Assembly (NCBI GenBank): GCA_027924585.1 | Contig: BSBM01001067.1 | Location: forward strand, 870,001 to 934,000 | DNA from: Larix kaempferi | Taxonomy: Eukaryota; Streptophyta; Pinopsida; Pinales; Pinaceae | DNA: 64,000 nt | Reading direction: 5' to 3' | The notes under the pieces: generated by a model | Told to the model about the DNA's origin: nothing | The model's input: the letters and a program-made list of their open reading frames with translations, nothing else | Databases searched by the model: none | Program-made: the position numbers and the translations under genes | Shown: positions 22,980-34,057 of the stretch, piece after piece | How positions within the stretch are numbered: the first letter of the stretch is position 1 | How the letters are laid out: the number at the start of each line of letters is the position of its first letter

Positions 22980-23209
22980 AAATTCCGAGCCAATTATGTT
23001 CTCAAGGGTAAAGTCAAAGAGAAACCATATTATGCATAAAATCTATCAGATCAAATGTTGATGTACAACCCATACACTTTGGATGATATCGCGCAAGTCC
23101 ATACAAGCTCCAATTTGACTACCATACAACTCGTACAGGTCCTTTAGTTGCTAATTAAATTTTGTTTTAGCAAATCCGATGAATGTATCACTGTATCTTG
23201 ATTTTGATG

Positions 23210-23552
23210 GCTAAATTCCAACATAAATAATCTAAGATCTCTCATTAGACAATTAGCTGAAATTAAAGAAATGGTAGATGAAGAAGATGCCAAGGTCCTT
23301 TTGCTAAACAATCTGCCTTCTCAATACAACAATGTAATCTTTACTCTTAGTCAATTACCTTCTCAAACTCTAGAAGATATGATTATTGCTCTTTTATCTA
23401 AAGAAAAGAGAACCACTGCAAGAGAGACTGAAGGTGATCCTCCATTTGAGATGGCATTTTACTCAAGACACAATCAAAGCAAACCAACCAAAGACAAGGG
23501 GGAGATAGAATGCTACTACTGCAAGAAAATACGTCATATAGCTTGAAACTGT
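23210..23552 (+). pseudogene. Gag unit B, N-terminal half deleted
   Basis: Only the C-terminal half of Gag remains. Spacer sequence AATTCCAACAT runs straight into AAATAATCTAAG, which in other units lies about 500 bp further on. The junction falls at a short shared ACAT. The knuckle is CYYCKKIRHIA then TGA (23544-23546). Confidence 0.85.
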
Positions 23553-23951
23553 AAATTCCGAGCCAATTATGTTCTCAAGGGTAAAGTCAAAGAGAAATCA
23601 TATTATGCCATAAAATCTGTCAGATCAGACGTTGACATATAGCCCATACATTTTGGATGATGTCGTGCAAGTCCATACAAGCTCCAATTTGACTACCATA
23701 CAACCTGTACAGGTCCTTTAGTTGCTAATTAAATTTTGTTTTAGTGGATCAGATGAATGTATCATTGTATCTTGATTTCGATGGCTAAATTCCAACATGC
23801 ATGCTTGCTTAATTAGGATAAAATACTAGGTTGTTAGCATACTTGACAAACCTAATGGGATATATATGCATTTCTTACATGATTTTCAATGTATTTTACC
23901 AAATTGTGGCAAAATAGTATATGTGTGAGTAGATCTGACTATAAAACAATG

Positions 23952-24627
23952 GAAATGCCATTAGAGAAATACTTTGACTTCAATTTCCACACATGGAAAG
24001 TAAAAATACAGATGTAGTCGATGAAGAAAAACCATGGGGGATTGTAAAAGGAATCGAGATACCACCATCATATCCAAATAAACTATTGAATCGAAAAGCA
24101 GTGACAATAAAGTTAAATCCATTAATAGCTTCTCTATCAAATTTTGAATTGCATCATATGGACTTGGAAAAATCATCCAAGGTTATCTGGGACAATATGA
24201 ATAAGTTTTTGGAAGCACAAGCAGTTAATGCAAAGTTTTCTTTGAACCTACAACTATTCAGAGTTAAAATATCTAGTGAAATCACGATGTCAACCCACAT
24301 AAATAATCTAAATCTCTCATTAGACAATTAGCTAGAGTTAAAGAAACGGTAGCTGAAGAAGATGCCAAGGTCATTTTGCTAAACAATCTACCTTCTCAAT
24401 ACAACAAAGTAATCTTTACTCTAAGTCAATTACCTTCTCAAACTCTAGAGGATATGATTGTTGCTCTTTTACTGAGGAAAACAGAACCATTGCAAGAGAG
24501 ACTAAAGGTGACCCTCCATCTGAGATGGTATTTTACTCAAGACAAAATCAAAGCAAACCAACCAAAGACAAGAAGGAGATAGAATGCTATTACTGCAAGA
24601 AAATAGGTCATATAGCTTGAAACTATA
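23952..24627 (+). pseudogene. Gag unit C
   Basis: Starts near MPLEKYFDFNFHTWK (23952). It encodes GIVKGIEIPPSYPNKLLN, HHMDLEKSSKVIWDNMNKFL, a frame change near 24310, then NNLPSQYNKVIFTLSQLPSQ. A frame shift near 24475 alters the part before the knuckle. The knuckle is CYYCKKIGHIA with TGA at 24618-24620. Confidence 0.8.
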
Positions 24628-25027
24628 AATTTCGAGCCAATGACATTCTCAAAGGTAAAGACAAAGACATCATATTATGCTGTAAAATCTGCCAAATCAG
24701 ATGCCAGCGTATAGTCCATATATTTTGGATGATGTCATACAAGTCCATATAAGCTCTGATTTGACTACCATACAGTCCGTACAGGTTCTTTAGCTGCTAA
24801 TTAATTTTTTTTTAGCGGATCAAATGAATGTATCACTGTATCTTGATTCCGGTGGCAAAATTCCAACATGCATGTTTGCTTTATTAGGATTAAATACCAA
24901 GTTGTTAGCATACTTGACAAACCTAATGGGATATCTACGCATTTCTTGCATAATTTTCACTGTATTTTACCAAATTGTGGCAAAATAGTATATTTGTGAG
25001 TAGATCTGACTATCAAACAACGAAAAT

Positions 25028-25705
25028 GCCATTAGAGAAATATTTTGAACTCAATTCCACACATGGAAAGTAAAAATGCAGATGCAGTTGATGAATAAAA
25101 ACTTGTGGGGGATTGTAAAAGGAACCAAGATACAACCGATAGATCTAAATAAACTATTAGAATGGGAAAGCAGCAACGATAAAGCTAAATGCATTAATGG
25201 CCTTGCTCTATCAAATTCTGAATTTCATTATATAGACCTGGAAAAATCATCCAATGTTATCTTGGACAACCTGAATAAGCTTTTTGGAGCACAAAAAGTT
25301 AATGCAAATTTTCTTTGAAGCTACAACTATTTAGTTTCAAGATATCTAGTGAGATCACTATGCCAAGCCACATAAATAATATGAGCTCTCTCATCAAACA
25401 GTTAGTTGAAGTTAAAGCAACAATAGATGAAAAAGATGCCAAAGGCCATTTTGCTTAATAGTCTACCTTCTCAATACAACAATGGAATATTTACTCTAAG
25501 TCAATTACCTTCTCAAAACCTAGAGGATATAATTGTTTCACTTTTAGCTGAAGAAAAAAGAACCACTACAAGAGAGACCAAACGTGATCCACCATCCGAG
25601 ATGGCATTTTACTCAAGACACAATAAGAGCAAACCAACCAAAGGCAAGGGGGAGATAGAAAGCTACTACTGCAAGAAAATAGGTCATATAGCTTGAAATT
25701 GTAAA
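25028..25705 (+). pseudogene. Gag unit D
   Basis: Same layout as unit C: MQLMNKNLWGIVKGTKIQP, LEWESSNDKAKC, LEKSSNVILDNLNKLFGAQ, a stop after NANFL at 25316-25318, then SLPSQYNNGIFTLSQLPSQ. The knuckle reads SYYCKKIGHIA with TGA at 25694-25696. Confidence 0.8.
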
Positions 25706-26100
25706 TTTTGAGTCAATGATGTCCTCAAGGGTAAAGGAAAAGACAAATCATATTATACCACAAAATCTACCAGATCAAATGATGACATACAGTCCATACA
25801 TTTTAGATAATGTTGTACAAGCCCATACAAGCTTCGATTTAACTACCATACAACACGTACAGGTTCTTTAGTTGCCGATTAAATTTTATTTTAGCAGATC
25901 AGATGAATGTATCATTATATCTTGATTCTGATGGCAACTAAATTCCAACATGCATGTTTCCTTTATTAGGATAAAATACCAAGTTGTTAGCATACTTAAC
26001 AAACATAGTGGGATATCTACACATTTCTTGCATGATTCACTGTATTTTATCAAATTGTGGAAAAATAGTATATGTGTGAGTAGACTTGACTATACAACAA

Positions 26101-26765
26101 TGGAAATGCCATTAGAGAAATCTTTTGACTTCAATTTCCACACATGGAAAGTAAAAATACAGATGCAGTTGATGAACAAAAACCTATGCGGGATTGTAAA
26201 AGGAACCGAGATACCACCTACAGATCCAAATAAACTATTGGAATGGGAAAGCAGTTGCGATAAAGTTAAATCCATTGATGGTCTTGCTCTATCAAATTTT
26301 GAATTGCATCATATTGACCTAGAAAAATCATCCAAGGTTATTTAGGACAATCTGAATAAGCTTTTTGGAGCACAAGCAACTAATGAAAAGTTTTGTTTGA
26401 AGCTACAACAATTCAAATTCAAGATGTCTATCGAGATCACTATGTCGAGCCACAAATAATCTGAGATCTCATCAAAAAGTTAGATGGAGTGAAAGCAATA
26501 GTAGAGGAAGAAGATGCCAAGGCCATTCTGCTAAACAGTCTACCTTCACAATGCAACAAAGTAATCTTGACTCTGAGTCAATTACCTTCTCAAGCCCTAG
26601 AAGATATGATTGCTTCTCTTTTAGTTGAAGAAAAGAGAACCACTGCAGGAGAGACTGAAGATGATCCTCCACGTGAGATGGCATTTTACTCAAGACACAA
26701 TCGAAGCAAACCAAAGATAGAATGATACTACAAGAAAATAGGTCATACAGTGTGGAATTGTAAAT
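26101..26765 (+). pseudogene. Gag unit E, retains ancestral Trp codon
   Basis: MPLEKSFDFNFHTWKVKIQM, KGTEIPPTDPNKLLEWESS and LHHIDLEKSSKVI end at a TAG near 26343. A second part has NSLPSQCNKVILTLSQLPSQ. A short deletion near 26716 damages the first half of the knuckle, but its end reads GHTVWNC with TGG at 26753-26755, unlike the TGA shared by units A-D. Confidence 0.8.
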
Positions 26766-27372
26766 TTCAAGCCAATGATGTTCTCAAGGGTAAAGTCAAA
26801 GACAAATCACATTTAGCTAATGCAACCATTATGGAAGAACCACCAGATGCTAAGAGTGGTGATGGTCTTACTAAAGAAAGGGCCTTCTATGCATTTTAAG
26901 AAGTTCACACTTTGACAATAGGATGGGATCATATGTAGATACAACTCAACATGGATGGTTGCCCAGTTAGTCCAGGAGATTGTGGATCTCGAGAATTATT
27001 CGAGAGAGATGCATGTAGATTGATGTCCAATAATTTAATTCAAGGGATTCGTAATTCGAGATTTTAGGGAGGTAGAATACGGGAACTCGGGAATTCAACT
27101 TGGGAGCTACAACTTTATGAGAGGTATTATGTAGTGTGATGAAGTACTACCTAATCCAGAAATTTCAAGCCAATGATGTTCTCAAGGGTAAAGTCAAAAG
27201 ACAAATCACATTAAGCTAATGCAACCATTATGGAATAGCCACCAAATGCTAAGAGTAGTGACGGTCTTACTAAAGAAAGAGCCTTCTATGCATTTTAATA
27301 CGTTCACACTTTGACAACAGGATGGGATCATATGTAGATACAACTCAACATGGATGGTTGCCCACTTAGTTT
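26763..27372 (+). repeat. 398-bp tandem duplication; second copy split by the nested copia
   Basis: AATTTCAAGCCAATGATGTT starts copies at 26763 and 27161. The second copy runs to CCCACTTAG at 27369. It resumes at 34058 with AGTTCAGGAG and GTGGATCTCAAGAATTATT beyond the nested element. The first, uninterrupted copy (GCCCAGTTAGTCCAGGAG near 26980) is the empty-site equivalent. Confidence 0.88.
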
Positions 27373-28498
27373 TGTTAGTTTTGTACCTAGGGAAGTGTTC
27401 CCCAAGTGACTTTTTGCCTAAGTCACTTAGAAGGGGGAAAAAGGTGACCCTCACATTAAAAGCTACTTAATGAGACTTTATAAAGTTAAAGTCACTTTTG
27501 ATAAATTTAAGTAGGTGAGTGAAATTTATTTAAGTGATTTAAATAAATGTGATTTTTACTCTCATTGAATCTTAGCCATTGGATTGAGCCTTTCTCCACC
27601 GTTGGATTAGATTCCCACTTAGGGTTTAGACAAAAAGGGTTGAGGGAGGCAAACCCACTCATTTTTTGTGATTGAAGTGAAGAGAGAGCTGGAGAAGAGA
27701 GCAGGGCACGATTTTTGAGGAAGCTTGCTGAGAGATTTTTGGTGGGCACAAATATCGAGACACCCTTCATTTATTATTGCACAGAAATCGAGGAGTACGG
27801 ACTGCAAGTATTGCTGGCACAGATTTCGAGACAGAGGTATGGCCATTTAATGCTGTACGGAACCGTACTGTACGGATTTTTGGCACAGATTTCTAGGCAC
27901 TGGTTTGGCACAAAAATCGAGAAACTTTTCAGGCACGAATTTCTAGACTGTTTCAGTACATTTTCCAGGCACAGATTTCTAGGTGTACGGCTGCATTTAT
28001 TGCTGTCCGTACTATACAGATTTTCTACTAAGTGTGGGCAGAGAAACCGAGGTCTGAGTATTTAGTATTCAGCACAAAAATCAATGCTGATGTGACTGCT
28101 GTTTTGGCACTGTTTTCGAGGCAGAAATATTGCACAGAAATTGCAGTCACCTCTTGCACGGAAATCGAGATAGTCTGCTAGTTGAGATAAGTTTGCTTTT
28201 TTTACTGTAAAAATGAATGTCTAATTATTTTCCAGAAGATTAATAAAACTCTCTCTCTCTAACTGGTTTTCCCTGTGGGAGTTTTTCCAAGGCTTGATTT
28301 TGGCCAAAAATTTATGAGTCTATCATTTTATGGTGTGATTGCTAAATATGTTTTTCAGCCTATTAGTGTATTTTACTGTGTGTTTAATTGTTACTAAAAG
28401 TTTCATAAGTAACTTACAGCCAATGCAAAACAGGTTGTAAGTGAAAACCACGAAATGTTGACATAAACCAGCAAACAGTAAAGTGCAGAAAATCTTCA
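27373..28498 (+). repeat. 5' LTR of nested copia
   Basis: Contains GATTTTTGGTGGGCACAAAT and a run of about eleven degenerate copies of CACAGAAATCGAG between about 27748 and 28172. A pair of ACGGAACCGTACTGTACGG-like segments also occurs. Ends GAAAATCTTCA at the PBS. Confidence 0.95.
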
Positions 28499-28510
28499 TG
28501 GTATCAGAGC
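28499..28510 (+). promoter_or_regulatory. Primer-binding site of nested copia
   Basis: TGGTATCAGAGC directly follows the LTR, the standard plant copia site complementary to initiator tRNA-Met. Confidence 0.93.
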
Positions 28511-28623
28511 AAGGGGGCAGAAAACAGTGATAGTTTGCAAACACACAGAAATTTTCAGATCTCAGAAACTTCATTATTTTTATCTTCTGTTAGCGGGCAG
28601 CATTCTGTTGGGCTGGTGTTCAG

Positions 28624-29514
28624 ATGGCTACAGGTCTAAGGATTGAGGATAGACTGAATGGGACAGAAAATTTTGTGCCTTGGAAGGCCAGAATTTTATT
28701 GATATTGGAGGAGAATGAACTATGGGTGGAGGTGGTGAGAAATACCACAGCTAACCCGGTTACCATTCCCGATGCCACTGATGCAACAGCACTTTCAGCT
28801 TTCAACAAAAAAGACTGTAAGGCTAGGAGGATTATCCTTGATGCAGTAAAAGACCACATAATCCCTCACATTTCTAGGAAGACTAGGGCACATGAGATGT
28901 GGAGTGCCTTGACCAGCTTGTATGAGAGTTCCAATGAGAACAGAAAGATGGTTCTCAAGGAGAAACTCAAGAGTATCAAGATGAATGGAGGAGAGGGAGT
29001 CACAGCTTACCTCACTAGTATTTCTACATTTCGGGATGAACTGGCAGCGGTTGGTGAAATGGTATCTCCTACTGAGCTAGTACACACAGCAATGAACGGC
29101 GCTTCAAAGTCCTGGACTGTATTTGTGCAAGCCATAGTGGGTAGAGAGAGCCTACCATCTTGGGATAGACTATGGGATGACTTTGTGCAGGAGGAGACCA
29201 GGAGAGGTCTCGTACAGGGCAGTTCATCAAATGGTGGGGCAGATGAGGAGAACGTGGCACTGACAGCCAAGGGTAAGAAGAAGAAGGGTCCCAAGAAGAA
29301 TGGGGCCAAGAGGCGGCAGCAGCAGCAACCGCAGGGTGGACAGAAGAAGAACTTGAGTAAAATCAAGTGCTATTGTTGTCAGGCGTTTGGGCACTATGCA
29401 TCACAGTGTCCAAGCAAGAAGAAGAAGGGACAAGGACAGCAGACAGCAGCCTCAACAGAGGTTGATGATTTTGGTGATAGGTTTCAGAGAGAGTTTTCCC
29501 TATATGTTGGATAG
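28624..29514 (+). CDS. gag: Copia Gag, intact reading frame
   Basis: 296 residues starting MATGLRIEDRLNGTENFVPW, close to the usual size of plant copia Gag. The N-terminal half is the UBN2-type Gag fold, with WKARILLILEENELW, KDHIIPHISRKTRAHEMWSA and YESSNENRKMVLKEKLKSIK. A Lys-rich tail (about residues 218-245) precedes the zinc knuckle CYCCQAFGHYASQC (about 257-270, CX2CX4HX4C). Gag forms the cytoplasmic particle and binds element RNA through the knuckle. The ATG is the same MATGLR start seen in the unrelated-position element at 53459. The frame closes at a TAG right before a GA microsatellite, after which protease is in another frame. Confidence 0.93.
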   Translation: MATGLRIEDRLNGTENFVPWKARILLILEENELWVEVVRNTTANPVTIPDATDATALSAFNKKDCKARRIILDAVKDHIIPHISRKTRAHEMWSALTSLYESSNENRKMVLKEKLKSIKMNGGEGVTAYLTSISTFRDELAAVGEMVSPTELVHTAMNGASKSWTVFVQAIVGRESLPSWDRLWDDFVQEETRRGLVQGSSSNGGADEENVALTAKGKKKKGPKKNGAKRRQQQQPQGGQKKNLSKIKCYCCQAFGHYASQCPSKKKKGQGQQTAASTEVDDFGDRFQREFSLYVG

Positions 29515-29599
29515 ATTGAGAGAGAGAGAGAGAGAGAGTCTCCTTAGCCACCAGCACAGACATGGATATGGAGAGTGAGCATTCATTATTGACAGGGCA

Positions 29600-29999
29600 T
29601 TAGACAGGTCCATCCACCACTGGTACGTGGTACATTGACAATGGAGCCTCGAGACACATGACAGGTACTCGGGAGTTCTTCTCCGAGCTATCACGGACAG
29701 CTAGAGATGTGGAGGTGGTACTTGGTGACAACACCATTGTTAGGGCAGTTGGTCAGGGGACCATTACATTCGAGAGGGAGTCCATGAGTCCCATGACTTT
29801 GAGGGATGTGTTGTACGTCCCTAGGCTAAAAAAGAACCTTGTTTCAGTTTCCACTATTGAGGACAGGGGTCTTGGGGTGTGTTTCTCAGATGGGAGAGTG
29901 CAGGTGTTTCCCAAGACCACAGGTGTATCTACCCCCATGGTATTGGAGTTAGATGTGGACGACTGTACAAGTTATTGTTTCAGCCGCAACATGCTCTAG
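29600..29999 (+). pseudogene. Copia protease domain, active-site motif altered
   Basis: Different frame from Gag. WYIDNGASRHMTG (29628-29666) corresponds to the aspartic protease signature WYxDSGAS; Ser is Asn here (AGT to AAT), giving DNG. Downstream LRDVLYVPRLKKNLVSVSTI is typical copia protease. The protease would cut the polyprotein. The change at D-S/T-G, plus separation from Gag by a frame change, suggests loss of function. Confidence 0.88.
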
Positions 30000-32920
30000 C
30001 ACACAGCAGCAACAGCAGCAGCAGTGAGCTATGTGAGTTATGGCACAGGAGGATGGCCCATTTACATCACCCCGCTCTGAGATTGTTGAGGAGCATGGTC
30101 ACAAGTTTACCTGAGTTTGACACTGAGCAGAGTGATGTGTGCAGAGGGTGTGCTTTGGGAAAGTACACCAAGACTGCTTTTCCTAGCAGTGACACGAGAG
30201 CAGCAGGAGTGCTTGACTTGATTCATTCTAACATTTGCGGTCCTATGTCTTCAGTATCTCTGAATGGTCACGAGTACTATATTAGCTTCATTGATGACTA
30301 CTCCAGGAAGACCTGGATCTACTTCTTGAGGAACAAGAAGTCCCCACTAGTATTGAGTGTCTTCCAAGGGTTCAAAGCCCTTGTGGAGAAGTAGACGGGG
30401 AGGAAGATCAAGAATTTGAGATCAGACAACGGGAGTGAGTATACCTCCAAGGAGTTCAATGCTTTCTGCAAGCAGGAGGGTATACAACGACAGTTGACAG
30501 TTCCCTACACTCCTGAGCAGAATGGAGTAGCGGAGAGAAAGAACAGGTCGATCGTTGGAGCAGCGAGAGCCATGCTTCATGATCAGGGGTTACCGTTCTT
30601 TCTATGGGCAGAGGCTTGCAACACTGCAGTGTATCTGCAGAATAGGAGTCCTCACCGTGCTTTGGGGAGGATGACTCCAGAGGAGATGTATTCAGGCAAG
30701 AAGCCTGAGGTGAGCCATTTTCAGATATTTGGCTCTCTGACTTACTCTCACGTCTCTTCTGAGAAGAGGACGAAGTTCGAGCCCACTGCAGAGAGAGGTA
30801 TCTTTGTGGGTTACGATGAGACTTCGAAGGCATATCGACTTTACATTCCGGGCCAGAGGAGAGTTGTAGTTAGGCGGGAAGTGAAGTTTGATGAGGAGAG
30901 GGCCTTCAAGAAGTCGAGAGAGATGGAGCAGGGGGGGCCACCAGCTCCCACACCTCAGTTGATACAGGCTTCTTCGATACAGGTTTCAGGTCCGTAGGTT
31001 TCTGGTGTGACTGGATCACAGTGTACAGGCACAGCTTCTATAGGATCAGTGGTTCAGATTACAGGTACTTCAGGGACAGGTTCAGGGACAGGCACAGGTT
31101 CAGGATCACAGGTTTCAGGCTCACAAGTTACAGGGTCTTCTGGGACTAGTTCATCAGCTACAAGTCCTCAGGGTGTTAGACCTTCTGCTTCTGGCACTTC
31201 CTCAGATGAGGATACACCAGTTTGGGAGGAGCCTTCAAGGAAGAAGAAGCCTAAGTGGCTTCAAGACACCTTGAAGGAAGCAGAAGCATTTGGTAGACCT
31301 CAGGAGGCGATCAGATTAGTGGTTGAGCCAGACAGATATGGGATGGCCCTTGTTGCGAGTCTTCGTGACTCTGTGCCTTCTACCTTTGAGGAGGCCTCTC
31401 AGCATCAGGTATGGAGAGATGCCATGATGGAAGAGTACCATTCCATCATGAAGAATGATGCTTGGGAGATTGTGCCAAGACCTGAGGGGAAGTCAATTGT
31501 GACTTCCAAGTGGCTTTACAAGATCAAGCATGCTGCAGATGGCAATGTGGAGAAATTCAAGGCTCGGTTTGTGGCTAGGGGGTTCTCACAGGTTGAGAGA
31601 GTTGACTATGATGAGACATTTACTCCAGTTGCTCGGTATTCCTCTATCAAGGCAGTGATATCTATAGCAGCAGTGATGGGTTGGAAGATCCACCAGATGG
31701 ATGTGAAGACCACGTTTCTCAATGGTCTTCTGCAGGAGGAGGTGTATTTGGAGCAGCCACAGGGATTCGAGATACATGGGAGAGATTCTCATGTGTGCAG
31801 GCTTAGGAAAGCCTTGTACGGTCTGAAGCAAGCTCCTAGAGCTTGGTACTCCAGGATCGATGCATATTTGACTTCGATGGGATTTCAGAAGAGTGAGGCT
31901 GATCCCAACCTATACTACATTGTGGTTGGTGGTGATCCACTCATTCTTCTGTTATATATTGATGACTTATTTATCACTGGAGATGAGCGTCTTATTGCAC
32001 AGTGCAAGAGAGATCTTGCAGCTGAGTATGAGATGACTGATATTGGGCTGATGCATTACTATTTGGGGATGGAGGTTTGGCAGGAGCCTGGACATATTTT
32101 CCTAGGACAGGGGAAGTATGCAGCGGAGATTCTGAAGAGTTATCGGATGGAGGACTGCAGGCCTATGTCTACACCTATGATCACCGACTTGAAGTAACTT
32201 CATGCTTCAGAGGGTAAGTTGGTGGATCCCACACTATATCATCAGCTCATCGGATCGTTGATGTATTTGGTCAACACCAGGCCAGACTTGTGCTTTGCGG
32301 TCAACACTCTTAGCCAGTTCATGGTGCAGCCTAGGAGTGTGCATTGGACTACCGCAAAGCACATCTTGAGATACCTAGCAGGGACAGTGGATTATGGTCT
32401 GGACTATAGGGGTTCGGGTGGAGTCAGCTTGGTTGGGTTCACAGATTCAGACTGGGCAGGTTGTGTGAGGGACCGGAAGAGCACTTCCAGTTGCTGTTTC
32501 AGCTTGGGCTCGGCAGCAGTGTCGTGGTTCAGCTGGAAATAGAAGTCCGTTGCATTGAGTTCTGTTGAGGCTGAGTATATGGCAGCCAATCAGGCGACTT
32601 GCAAAGCACTATGGCTTCGTAAGTTATTGGTAGATTTATTTGATCAGCAGCTGAGACCTACGGTGATTTATTGCGACAATCAGAGTTGCATTCAGCTCTC
32701 TGAGAATCCGGTATTCCATGACAGGTCGAAGCACATTGAGATCAGGTACCACTTCATTCGGGACTACGTTCAGAGAGGGGCAGTTGAGCTACAGTATATA
32801 TCCACTGATGAGCAGGTTGCACGTGTCGTGACGAAGTCTTTGGGGAGGAGAAAGTTTGTCTTCTTCAGAGATAAGTTGGGAGTGGTGCGGAACACCTTCC
32901 TCGGTAAGAGGGAGTGTTAG
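29987..32920 (+). pseudogene. pol: Copia integrase, reverse transcriptase and RNase H
   Basis: One frame throughout with four stops (30392-30394, 30995-30997, 32195-32197, 32540-32542). GAG-preintegrase HHCC: LWHRRMAH and CRGC. Integrase: DLIHSNICGPM (first catalytic Asp replaced by Asn), LRSDNGSEYTS (second Asp kept), PYTPEQNGVAERKNR (Glu kept). A Thr/Gly/Ser-rich linker with GTGSGTGTGSGS-like repeats follows. Reverse transcriptase: VDYDETFTPVARYSS, IHQMDVKTTFLNG, EVYLEQPQGFE, LYIDDLFITGDE (catalytic YIDD kept), VRPxLCFAVN-like tail. RNase H: FTDSDWAGC, SSVEAEYMAA, IYCDNQSC, KHIEIRYHFIRD. The protein end KREC overlaps the 3' LTR start. The enzyme set would copy and insert the element, but stops and the Asp-to-Asn change disable it. 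Confidence 0.93.
32903..32914 (+). promoter_or_regulatory. Polypurine tract of nested copia
   Basis: GGTAAGAGGGAG abuts the TG of the 3' LTR, where plus-strand DNA synthesis starts in LTR elements. It also encodes the end of RNase H. Confidence 0.85.
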
Positions 32921-34057
32921 TTTTGTACCTAGGGAAGTGTTCCCCAAGTGACTTTTTGCCTAAGTCACTTAGAAGGGGGAAAAAGGTGACCCTCACATTA
33001 AAAGCTACTTAATGAGACTTTATAAAGTTAAAGTCACTTTTGATAAATTTAAGTGGGTGAGTGAAATTTATTTAAGTGATTTAAATAAATGTGATTTTTA
33101 CTCTCATTGAATCTTAGCCATTGAATTGAGCCTTTCTCCACCGCTGGATTAGATTCCCACTTAGGGTTTAGACAAAAAGGGTTGAGGGAGGCAAACCCAC
33201 TCATTTTTTGTGATTGAAGTGAAGAGAGAACTGGAGAAGAGAGCAGGGCATGAGTTTTGAGGAAGCTTGCTCAGAGATTTTTGGTGGGCACAAATATCGA
33301 GACACCCTTCATTTATTATTGCACAGAAATCGAGGAGTACGGACTGCAAGTACTGCTGGCACAGATTTCGAGACAGAGGTACAGCCATTTAATGCTGCAC
33401 AGTTTTCGAGCTGTACGGAACCGTACTGTACGGATTTTGGCATAGATTTCTAGGCACGGGTTTGGCACAGAAATCGAGAAACTTTTCAGGCACGAATTTC
33501 TAGACTGTTTCAGTACATTTTCCAGGCACAGATTTCTAGGTGTACGGCTGCATTTATTGCTGTCCGTACTGTACGGATTTCCTGCTAATTGTGGGCAGAG
33601 AAACCAAGGTCTGAGTATTTAGTATTCAGCACAGAAATCAATGCTGATGTGACTGCTGTTTTGGCACTGTTTTCGAGGCAGAAATATTGCACAGAAATTT
33701 CAGTCACCTCTTGCATGGAAATCGAGACAGTCTGCTGGTTGAGATAAGTTTGTTTTTTTTACTGTAAAAATGAATGTCTGATTATTTTCCAGAAGATTAA
33801 TAAAACTCTCTCTCTCTCTCTAACTGGTTTTCCCCGTGGGGAATTTTCCAGGGCTTGATTTTGGCCAAAAATTTCTGAGTCTATCATTTTATAGTGTGAT
33901 TGCTAAATGTGTTTTTCAGCCTGTTAGTGTATTTTACTGTGTTTAATTGTTACTGAAAGTTTCATTAGTAACTTACAGCCAATGCAAAACCGGTTGTAAT
34001 TGAAAACCACGAAATGTTGACATAAACCAGCAAACAGTAAAATGCAGAAAATCTTCA
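32915..34057 (+). repeat. 3' LTR of nested copia
   Basis: Matches the 5' LTR with scattered substitutions. It has an extra CACAGTTTTCGAGCTGT-like block near 33400 and two extra CT units in the CTCTCTCT run near 33807. Confidence 0.95.

Larger units (their letters stand above)
21565..26960 (+). repeat. Tandem array of five spacer-plus-gag units (A-E)
   Basis: Each unit opens with a spacer resembling TTTGGATGATGTC, CCATACAAGCTCC and GACTACCATACA. It continues with TTGCTAATTAAATTTTGTTT and GATGAATGTATCA, then a gag segment. The TTGCTAATT anchor recurs at 22092, 23148, 23722, 24794 and 25872, giving periods of 1056, 574, 1072 and 1078 bp. Unit B is short because of an internal deletion; unit A carries a LINE insertion in its spacer. 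The repeated unit spans non-coding and coding parts alike, so whole-segment tandem duplication, not separate insertions, made the array. Confidence 0.9.
27373..34057 (+). mobile_element. Full-length Ty1-copia retrotransposon, inactivated
   Basis: LTRs at 27373-28498 (1126 bp) and 32915-34057 (1143 bp) start TGTTAGTTTTG and end TTCA. The PBS TGGTATCAGAGC follows at 28499, and the purine tract AAGAGGGAG precedes the 3' LTR. Flanks are AGTTT (27368-27372) and AGTTC (34058-34062), a 5-bp TSD with one change. The domain order Gag, protease, integrase, reverse transcriptase, RNase H is the copia order. The LTRs agree almost everywhere by eye, apart from an 18-bp block missing in the 5' copy near 27857, so insertion is fairly recent. 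Coding is broken by two frame changes and four in-frame stops. Confidence 0.95.

Noticed and set aside
27715-28065. 116-codon frame in the 5' LTR, with a partial repeat in the 3' LTR
   Set aside because: It arises from the degenerate CACAGAAATCGAG repeats and is not kept at the same length in the 3' LTR, so it is not a conserved LTR-encoded protein.
29007-29366. 119-codon minus-strand frame rich in Pro, Cys and Ser
   Set aside because: Antisense shadow of the Lys-rich Gag tail at 28624-29514.
30456-30833. 125-codon minus-strand frame
   Set aside because: Antisense to the copia integrase core; no recognisable domain.
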